Positions 57,813 through 64,000 of a stretch of DNA of 64,000 nt are shown piece by piece. The stretch covers positions 434,001 to 498,000 of the forward strand of contig NZ_JACCBN010000001.1 in the NCBI RefSeq assembly GCF_013409505.1, given 5' to 3'. The DNA is from Actinomycetospora corticicola. GTDB taxonomy: Bacteria > Actinomycetota > Actinomycetes > Mycobacteriales > Pseudonocardiaceae. The notes beneath the pieces were generated by a model that saw only the letters and a program-made list of their open reading frames with translations, was not told where the DNA came from and searched no databases. Numbering within the stretch: position 1 is the stretch's first letter; each line of letters starts with the position of its first letter. Made by a program: the position numbers and the translations under genes.

Positions 57813-59143
57813 GATGGGGCTCCACTGGTCTCGCGGATTCCGAGCCGGCGTTGGAGCCGGCGGGGCAGGAGAGCGCCGGGCGCGTGGCGCTCGGTCTCGG
57901 TCAGGTCGTCGCAGGCGAGCGCCAGGGCGACGAGGACGAACACCCACGTCGACGCGGCGGCGGGCTGGGACAGCAGGAGGGTGGCGAACACGACGAACGC
58001 GACGGGTGCCGCCCGGCCGCGCACGCCGGGGGCGGGCCGCACGAGCAGCAGCGGCACCAGCAGGGCCGCGGTGACGAGCAGGACGAACGGCAGCCCGTTG
58101 ACGGCGATGTCGGAGATCAGGTTGATCCCGGCCTGCTTCTCGGTGCCCTGACCGCCCCAGGGCTTCGTGGTGATGGCGCGGACGCCGGCGGCGGTGGCGT
58201 CGGAGCGCTCGTCGAGCGAGGTCTCGTTCGACGTCTGCTTGGCCTGCAGGCCCAGGACCGGGGCGTAGAGCGCGACCCAGGCCGCCCCACCGATGGCGCC
58301 GAGGCCCCCGACCTGACGCAGGAACCCGCCGAGCCCGATCCCGCCGCGCGGGAGCAGGAACGCCTCGACGGCCAGGACGACCACGAAGACGCCGAACCCG
58401 GCCGTGGACAGCGTCCCGACCAGGCCGGCGAGGATCAGTCCCTTGACCACCCACGACCGGTAGCCCACGGCCTGCGCGAGGAACCAGCCCGCCGCGCAGT
58501 ACATGGCCATCCAGCCCGATTCCCGGCCGATCCCGGTCAGCCGGGGCACGTCGGTGCCGAACACCGCCGAGGTCGAGTAGCTGACGGTGAAGGGCAGGTA
58601 GACCGGCTGCGGACCGACGGTGCCGACCGGGATCATCCCGATCTGCCCGGTGCCCACGCCCATCACGGCCCACCACAGCGCCGTGACCAGCCAGGACGCC
58701 CCGACGAGACAGAGGACCACCACGAAGCCGCGCCCGACGGCGAGCCGCGTCCGCGGGTCGGAGAAGACGAGCACGGCCGCGACCAGCGATCCCACCGTGA
58801 GCACGAAGTCCTGGAACTGGCTCCGGATCCGCAGGAGGTCGTCGACCCACACCGAGTGCAGGACCAGCCAGACGTACGCCGCGACGACGAGCGCCAGGAG
58901 CGCCGAGACCGCCCGCGACGGACGCGTCGGGGCGAACTCCCGGCGCAGCATCGCGGCCACGCCGGCGGCGAGCGCGAGCCCGCACCCGACGAGGGCCGTG
59001 TACTCCCCGAGCGTGCCCGGCCGGAGCAGGGGCAGCGAGAGGAGGAGCAGTCCGGCGGGGACCGCCGCGGGGACGCGCGGGGTGGTCGCGCTACCCCGGG
59101 TCTTCCGGACGACGGGTGCGGGGCCGTCGGACACCGTGGTCAC
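57809..59143 (-). CDS. O-antigen ligase/polymerase-like membrane protein
   Basis: 444 residues with ~11 hydrophobic segments and one large outside loop (about 185-225 and 285-330, with SRLTGIGRESGWMAM and RSDATAAGVRAI). RESGWMAMY resembles the RxxG-type motif of the Wzy/WaaL family. It should polymerise or ligate the flipped oligosaccharide outside the membrane. It is translated together with the Wzc-like protein, consistent with a chain-length complex. The start GTG at 59143 is followed by the short tail APVVRK encoded by a dispersed-motif copy. Confidence 0.8.
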   Translation of the reverse strand: MTTVSDGPAPVVRKTRGSATTPRVPAAVPAGLLLLSLPLLRPGTLGEYTALVGCGLALAAGVAAMLRREFAPTRPSRAVSALLALVVAAYVWLVLHSVWVDDLLRIRSQFQDFVLTVGSLVAAVLVFSDPRTRLAVGRGFVVVLCLVGASWLVTALWWAVMGVGTGQIGMIPVGTVGPQPVYLPFTVSYSTSAVFGTDVPRLTGIGRESGWMAMYCAAGWFLAQAVGYRSWVVKGLILAGLVGTLSTAGFGVFVVVLAVEAFLLPRGGIGLGGFLRQVGGLGAIGGAAWVALYAPVLGLQAKQTSNETSLDERSDATAAGVRAITTKPWGGQGTEKQAGINLISDIAVNGLPFVLLVTAALLVPLLLVRPAPGVRGRAAPVAFVVFATLLLSQPAAASTWVFVLVALALACDDLTETERHAPGALLPRRLQRRLGIRETSGAPS

Positions 59144-59238
59144 TCGTCGTCACCTCCCCCTGGCGGACACGACAGGTCATCTTCCGCCGATCAGCCTAAC
59201 GAACGGGTGAAGAAACGCCTACGGTCGCGGGGTAGTGG

Positions 59239-60357
59239 TCACAACACGTCGCCGAGCAGTCCCCGGACGAAGTCCTCGGTGCCCAACCGGGCCCGGGCCC
59301 GTCGGGCAGCGGTCGCCCGGCGGGGATGGGCGGCCCGGAGGCGGCGCACGGCGTCCGCCACGCCGTCCACCGCGTCCGGCCCCGACACCTCGGCGACCTC
59401 GCCGATCCCCGTGCCGGTGACCATGCTCGACGCCCACCCGCGGGCCGGGCCGAGCACGGGGACCCCGCGGGCGGCGGCCTCGGCCACGATCCCGCTCGGG
59501 GCGTCGTTGTCGTGCAGCACCGCCACGGCGTCGACCCCCGCGATCGCGGCGTCGAACTCGGCCTCGGAGAGCAGGCGGTCGTCGACGTGCAGCCGCCCCT
59601 GCGCGGAGAGGGAGGACGCGGTGAGCGCCGCGGCGACGTCCGCGTCGCAGCGTCCGGCGAGCACCAGGTGCACGTCGGGCACCCGCTCGAGGGCGGCCAG
59701 CAGCAGCGGCACGTTCTTGCGGGCGCTGATCACGCCGAACACGCCGAGCCGGAAAGGGGCGTCGGGGTCCCGGGGTGCCCGGGGCCCGTCGTCGGGGACG
59801 GCGACCGGGTCGCGGACCGGCTCGATCCCGGGGAAGCCGCGTCGACGGACGACCACGCCGAAGGCGTCGGTCAGGAAGCGCACCCGCACCCCGGGCAGCC
59901 GCGCCAGCAGCGCGGCCAGGGGCGGCTTGACGGCCATGCCGGGGGTGGTGCGCTCGGAGCCGCCCGGCAGCACGGTGCGCATGAGCAGCAGCGACACCCC
60001 GGGGCGCGCGGCGCGGCCGGCGCGGGCCAGGGCGACGAGGAGGGGGGCGACGTTCTTGTCGCCGTCGGGGACGACGAGGCGGGCGCCGGCCGCGGCGGCC
60101 GTCGCCACCGCCGCCCGCACTGCGGCGGACCGGTCGCCGGGGACCTCGACCACCTCGGCCGCCACGTCGGCGAGGTGCTCGGCGAACTCGGGGGAGGACC
60201 GCACGGCCGCCGGGACGAGGAGCAGCGGGAGCCCGGCGTCGGGGGCCGCGGTGAGCAGGAGGCGGACGTAGCGCAGCCGGTGCCCGAGCGGGTCGAGCTC
60301 CAGGACGGCGATCCGTCCGTATGCGGACGGTGACGCTCCGTCCGCTTCGCGTGCCAT
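59239..60357 (-). CDS. Glycosyltransferase, GT4-like
   Basis: 372 residues of the GT-B fold. The C-terminal half has GVFGVISARKNVPLLLAALE (donor-binding), DRLLSEAEFDAAIAGVDAV and PSGIVAEAAARGVPVLG, where the E-x7-E acid/diphosphate motif is reduced to one clear Glu. The N-terminal half is short and Ala-rich. It transfers a sugar from a nucleotide donor to the growing lipid-linked unit in the cytosol. The ATG is at 60357; a second GT gene diverges 60 bp away. Confidence 0.82.
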   Translation of the reverse strand: MAREADGASPSAYGRIAVLELDPLGHRLRYVRLLLTAAPDAGLPLLLVPAAVRSSPEFAEHLADVAAEVVEVPGDRSAAVRAAVATAAAAGARLVVPDGDKNVAPLLVALARAGRAARPGVSLLLMRTVLPGGSERTTPGMAVKPPLAALLARLPGVRVRFLTDAFGVVVRRRGFPGIEPVRDPVAVPDDGPRAPRDPDAPFRLGVFGVISARKNVPLLLAALERVPDVHLVLAGRCDADVAAALTASSLSAQGRLHVDDRLLSEAEFDAAIAGVDAVAVLHDNDAPSGIVAEAAARGVPVLGPARGWASSMVTGTGIGEVAEVSGPDAVDGVADAVRRLRAAHPRRATAARRARARLGTEDFVRGLLGDVL

Positions 60358-60417
60358 CACAGCCACGTGTGCCACATCCCGCTGTCCCTGTCGCCCGGTT
60401 GAACCATAATCACCCGT

Positions 60418-61569
60418 GTGGCGGACACCGTAGGTCACGACGACGGGGACACGGGCATGAAGATCGCGTGGCTCACGGACGCCCAGGCGCCGTACCGCGA
60501 ACCCCTGTTCTGCGAGCTCGCCGCCCGGTGTGACTTCCGGGTGCACTTCCTGTTCGCCGAGGAGCCCGAGCGGCACTTCCGCTTCCGACCGCACCCCGGG
60601 TACCGGTCGGGGGTGCTCCCCGCGGTGCCGATCCCGCTGCCGCGCCCCGTGGCCCGCCGTCTGGACTCCTACCAGGCGGCGCTGCGGCCCGGGGTGACCC
60701 GACGGGTGCTCGACGCGGCCGAGGTCGTCGTGATCCCGACCTGGGCGCAGGTGGCGAGCGCCTGGACGATGCTGCGGGCCCACCGCCGCGGGGTGCCGTA
60801 CGTGATCTTCTCGGAGTCGACGCTGGACTCCCGGCAGTTCGACCGCGGTCCGGTCGCGTGGCTGCGCCGCCGGCTGTTCACCCGGGCCGGCGCGGTGGTG
60901 GTCCCCGGGCCGTCCGCCCGCGACGCCGCCCTGCACACGGGCGTGGCCCGCGACCGCATCGTCGAGTCGGTCAACTCGATCGACCTGGAGGCCTTCGGCA
61001 CCCGGCCGCGCGAGCTGCGCGCCGCCGCGGGGGAGGGGCGCGGCCCGGGCGCGGCCCACCACCGGTTCGCGGTGATCGGCCAGCTCATCCCGCGCAAGAA
61101 CGTGCACACGCTGCTCGACGCCTTCGCGCGCCTCGACGGCACGCCGACCCTCGACGTCGCCGGGGACGGGGTCGACCGGGACGCCCTGGAGGAGCAGGCC
61201 CGCGCCCTCGGGGTGGCCGACCGGGTGCGCTTCCTGGGGTTCCTCGAGGAGTCCGGCGTCGTGGAGGTGCTCGCCCGCGCGCAGACCCTGGTGCTGCCCT
61301 CGACCGAGGAGGTCTACGGGTTCACCGCCCTGGAGGCGCAGGTCGCGGGCCTGCAGGTGGTCGTGTCGGCGCGGGCCGGGATCGCGGAGAACCTCGCCGA
61401 CGTCGACGGCGCCTGGGTGGTGGAGCCCGACGTCGGGGGAGTGCTCGGCGGGCTCGAGGCGGCGCGCCGGGCCTGGACCGGCTGGACCGACGAGGTCCCC
61501 GCGGACGCCGCGTCGCCCAAGCGCAGCGCCGACGACGTGCTCGCCGCCGCGGCTCGCGCCCTGCGCTGA
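60418..61569 (+). CDS. Glycosyltransferase, GT4 family
   Basis: 383 residues (370 from an internal ATG at 60457). KIAWLTDAQAPYREPLFCEL is the GT4 N-terminal start; the second domain has VIGQLIPRKNVHTLLDAFARL, LDVAGDGVDRDALEE and STEEVYGFTALEAQVAG with the E-x7-E motif. CATAAT (60405-60410) is a -10 that would start transcription at the GTG at 60418, favouring a leaderless longer form. It adds a sugar to the repeat unit; donor unknown. It ends 31 bp from the convergent beta-helix gene. Confidence 0.85.
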   Translation: MADTVGHDDGDTGMKIAWLTDAQAPYREPLFCELAARCDFRVHFLFAEEPERHFRFRPHPGYRSGVLPAVPIPLPRPVARRLDSYQAALRPGVTRRVLDAAEVVVIPTWAQVASAWTMLRAHRRGVPYVIFSESTLDSRQFDRGPVAWLRRRLFTRAGAVVVPGPSARDAALHTGVARDRIVESVNSIDLEAFGTRPRELRAAAGEGRGPGAAHHRFAVIGQLIPRKNVHTLLDAFARLDGTPTLDVAGDGVDRDALEEQARALGVADRVRFLGFLEESGVVEVLARAQTLVLPSTEEVYGFTALEAQVAGLQVVVSARAGIAENLADVDGAWVVEPDVGGVLGGLEAARRAWTGWTDEVPADAASPKRSADDVLAAAARALR

Positions 61570-61600
61570 ACCCGGCTCGACGCGGACACCGGGTCGCGGC

Positions 61601-62887
61601 TCAGTCGGCGGCGTTCGACCCGACCGCGATCCGGGTGGCGCCGTCGAGGACCAGGGCGTCGTCCAGGGACAGCCCGGCGACCCGATTGCCGGTGATCGAG
61701 CCGCCGTCGACGCCGCGGAAGGCGACGGCGACGACGTCCGTGGAGAGCCGGAACTCGTTGCCGGTGACCGTCACCGCGGTCGGCGGCACCACCGGTCGGC
61801 CGCCGGCGGTGTCCCCCCGGCCGCCCGCGAGGGCGTTCACCACGGCGATGTCGGAGGTGTTCGCGGTGGCGTCGAAGGTGTTGCCGCGCACCACCACGCG
61901 GGTGCAGCCCTGGATGACCTGGACGAACGCGAACTCGGAGAGCCCGCAGGCGGTCATCCGGTTGTCGGTGACCGCGACGTCGGAGGACCAGTCCTCGACG
62001 TGCACGGCCTCCATCCGGTAGTTCGTCATCGAGCACCGGGTGACCGTGACGTCGGCGCAGTAGGCGATCCCCACCGCGAAACCGGGGGAGTCGTTGTCCC
62101 GGAAGGTGTTGTCGTGCACCCGCACGCGGCGGAACGAGCCGCTCGGGCTGTTGAACTCCAGGTCGGTGTTGGCGTTCCGCGCGAACGTGCAGCCCGCGAC
62201 CTCGACCCCCGTCGTGACGGCGGGCGAGTCGTTGGCCTGGTAGAGCCCGTAGGTGAGCCGGTGCAGCAGCGAGTCGCGCAGCACCAGCGCCGTCGAGGTG
62301 TCCCCGGCGACGCCGAGCTGGATGCCGTGGCAGAACGACTCCCACACGTCCGCCGCGCCGGAGAACACCAGCCGCGACAGCGTGAGCCGGTCGACCTGCC
62401 CCACCCGCAGCAGCACGGTCTCCACGTCGCCCGCCCGGGCCAGCTCGAGCCCGTCGAGCCCGCAGTCGGCGCCGCCCACGACGATGGCCGCGGTCGCCCG
62501 CGGCGTCATCCGCAGCACCGACCGGCCGGGCTCGCCGGCGAACAGCACGCCCGTCGACACGGTCAGCGGCTGCGGCAGCACCAGGTGGTAGGTCCCGGCC
62601 GGGACGAACACGGTGTCGCCCGGCCCGGCCGCCGCCAGCGCCCGGGCGAACGCGGCCGCGTCGTCGGTGACGCCGTCCCCGGTCGCGCCCGCCGCGCGCA
62701 CGTCATGCACGGTGCCGCGGCGCAGGGGGGCGCCGGTCGGGCGCGGCAGGTCGGGATCGGCGGCGGGGGGCCCCGTCGGCCGGGAGCCGACGAGCGAGGC
62801 ACAGGCCGCGGTCCCGACGACGGCCGCGCCCGCGGCCATCGTCGTCGTCAGCACCCGTCGTCGGGACAGCGCGGGGAAGGGGGTCAC
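61601..62887 (-). CDS. Exported right-handed beta-helix protein (Pectate_lyase_3-like)
   Basis: 428 residues. The N terminus has a twin-arginine signal (SRRRVLTTTMAAGAAVVG) ending TAACAS, so it may be a Tat-exported lipoprotein. VRAAGATGDGVTDDAAAFARALAAA is the glycan-lyase/polygalacturonase opening strand, followed by many ~22-residue coils with N-T-F/G-N-x-x turns (VHDNTFRDND, VTDNRMTAC, VRGNTFDAT, VTGNEFRLS, ITGNRVAG). Such proteins cleave or bind polysaccharides. The GTG overlaps the sugar transferase stop, so it is made with the enzyme that starts the glycan. Confidence 0.82.
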   Translation of the reverse strand: MTPFPALSRRRVLTTTMAAGAAVVGTAACASLVGSRPTGPPAADPDLPRPTGAPLRRGTVHDVRAAGATGDGVTDDAAAFARALAAAGPGDTVFVPAGTYHLVLPQPLTVSTGVLFAGEPGRSVLRMTPRATAAIVVGGADCGLDGLELARAGDVETVLLRVGQVDRLTLSRLVFSGAADVWESFCHGIQLGVAGDTSTALVLRDSLLHRLTYGLYQANDSPAVTTGVEVAGCTFARNANTDLEFNSPSGSFRRVRVHDNTFRDNDSPGFAVGIAYCADVTVTRCSMTNYRMEAVHVEDWSSDVAVTDNRMTACGLSEFAFVQVIQGCTRVVVRGNTFDATANTSDIAVVNALAGGRGDTAGGRPVVPPTAVTVTGNEFRLSTDVVAVAFRGVDGGSITGNRVAGLSLDDALVLDGATRIAVGSNAAD

Positions 62888-64000
62888 CGCCCCTTGGCGA
62901 AGAGCACCTCGGAGACGGTGCGGAGCAGCACCTTCACGTCGAGCCACAGTGACCAGTTCTCGATGTAGTAGTTGTCGAAGCGCGCCCGGTCGGAGATCGG
63001 GGTGTCGCCGCGCAGGCCGGAGACCTGCGCGAGCCCCGTGAGTCCCGCGGGCACGCGGTGCCGGTGACCGTAGCGCGGGTGCTCGGCGGAGAACTGCTCC
63101 ACGAAGTGCGGACGCTCGGGGCGCGGCCCGACGATCGTCATCTCGCCGCGCAGGATGTTGACCAGCTGGGGCAGCTCGTCGAGCGACGTCGCCCGGAGCA
63201 CGCGACCGACCGGGCCGACGCGGTCGTCGTGGGCGATCGACCAGCGGGTGTCGCCCTCGGCGCTGGTGGCCGGACGCATCGAACGGAACTTCAGGCACTC
63301 GAAGCGCCGCCCGTCACGGCCGACGCGGACCTGACGGAACAGGATGCCCGGGCCGCCCTCGAGGCGGACGGCGAGCGCGCAGGCCAGGAGCACGGGGGAC
63401 AGCAGCAGCAGCGCCAGCGACGAGGCCACCACGTCGACCGCGCGCTTGAGCGCCCGCGCGGGCCCGTCGAGCGCGGGGGTGCGGATCCGCATGACCGGAA
63501 GCGACCCGATGTGGTCACCGGCCCCGGTGGCGGTGGCGAACGCGTGCAGGCGGGGCACGACGAGCAGGTCGCAGCCGCGCGTGGCGGGGGTGCGCACGCG
63601 GTCGAGCAGCTCCATCTCGTCGAAGGCGCCGTCGCCGACCAGCAGCACGTCGGCCCGGAGGTCGTCGACGAGGCGGTCCAGGTCGTCGAGGGTGCCCAGC
63701 CAGGGCACGGAGGCCGACGCCGGGCCCGGCACGGTGTCGACGTAGCCGGCGACGGTGAGCCCGTAGCGGGAGTAGCGGTCGAGGAGGGTGGCGACGTCGC
63801 CGCTCAGCGCCCCGCCGCCGATCAGCACGGTGCGGTGGGCGACGATCCGGCGCCGGCGCGCGGTGAGCACGACGGCCGTGGACAGCGCCCGTCCGGCGAC
63901 GACGAGCCCGACGGACGCGAGGGAGGCGAGGACGAACTCGGTGACGCCCACGTTGTCGTGACGCACCGCGAACACGGCGGCCACGAGCGCGATGGCGACC
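62884..64000 (-). CDS. Polyprenyl glycosylphosphotransferase (WcaJ/initiating transferase), 5' end outside window
   Basis: The visible 371 residues lack the start, which lies beyond 64000. The first ~170 are the variable domain: a membrane helix, then a Rossmann-like part (RTVLIGGGALSGDVATLL, ADVLLVGDG). The C-terminal ~200 residues are the PglC/WcaJ catalytic domain: ALKRAVDVVASSLALLLLSP, the RQVRVGRDGRRFECLKFRSM block, TSLDELPQLVNILRGEMTIVGPRPE and GLTGLAQVSG. It transfers a sugar phosphate to undecaprenyl phosphate, the first committed step. Tight coupling to the beta-helix gene follows. Confidence 0.92.
   Translation of the reverse strand, partial: VAIALVAAVFAVRHDNVGVTEFVLASLASVGLVVAGRALSTAVVLTARRRRIVAHRTVLIGGGALSGDVATLLDRYSRYGLTVAGYVDTVPGPASASVPWLGTLDDLDRLVDDLRADVLLVGDGAFDEMELLDRVRTPATRGCDLLVVPRLHAFATATGAGDHIGSLPVMRIRTPALDGPARALKRAVDVVASSLALLLLSPVLLACALAVRLEGGPGILFRQVRVGRDGRRFECLKFRSMRPATSAEGDTRWSIAHDDRVGPVGRVLRATSLDELPQLVNILRGEMTIVGPRPERPHFVEQFSAEHPRYGHRHRVPAGLTGLAQVSGLRGDTPISDRARFDNYYIENWSLWLDVKVLLRTVSEVLFAKGR

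Overview
The window is a high-GC actinobacterial chromosome segment. The evidence is a strong G/C bias in third codon positions, many GTG starts, repeated GTGA/ATGA four-base gene overlaps, leaderless promoters, and actinobacterial families: WhiB, MbtH, a DUF222/13E12 HNH endonuclease, a LexA-type SOS box and the PptH-PptT pair. Pseudonocardiales (for example Pseudonocardia or Actinomycetospora) is my best guess, by inference only.

Layout. 1-6.7 kb: a sugar or polyol catabolic locus with two FGGY kinases, a D-2-hydroxyacid dehydrogenase, a HAD phosphatase, a DeoR regulator, a polyol-type MFS permease and a histidine phosphatase. Two related palindromic sites in front of the divergent arms are candidate operators. 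6.8-18.8 kb: housekeeping and accessory genes, including a class III nucleotidyl cyclase, the PptH-PptT pair, an SbcD/SbcC-like nuclease pair, a Uma2 nuclease, a crotonase and a PhoD-like phosphatase, followed by tRNA-Met(CAT).

18.855-32.698 kb: an integrated actinomycete integrative and conjugative element (AICE), bounded by a 35-bp direct repeat made of the 3' part of the tRNA gene. It carries integrase, excisionase, an FtsK/TraB-like translocase, a WhiB-like protein with an extra C-terminal zinc ribbon, a divergent XRE-TPR regulator, a RepSA-like rolling-circle initiator with a hairpin-rich upstream region, and cargo of visibly lower GC. The most interesting cargo is a YaaC-like protein beside a protein that fuses a PIN_8-type RNase domain to an Mrr-like PD-(D/E)xK nuclease; this is a plausible undescribed defence module. 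The right end has a duplicated ~155-bp element, each copy followed by a leaderless gene for a small two-helix membrane protein.

32.7-52.3 kb: core accessory genes: AMP-forming ligase, GGDEF-EAL protein, two DHA2 exporters (one with a MarR regulator), NlpC/P60 hydrolase, acetyltransferase, methyltransferase, an MbtH gene behind a likely iron box, a DUF559 gene bracketed by two copies of one inverted repeat, an amidohydrolase, an acetate-type transporter, a DinB-fold protein and the SOS-box HNH endonuclease. 52.3-64.0 kb: a surface polysaccharide locus with GDP-fucose synthesis (gmd, fcl), a flippase, a Wzc-like protein, a polymerase/ligase, two glycosyltransferases, an exported beta-helix protein and the initiating sugar transferase, cut by the window end.

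Several classes of palindromic intergenic elements and a dispersed 16-19 bp motif, TTCCCGACGRCGGGTGCG, recur across the non-AICE part. They are the main structures that the genes do not explain.
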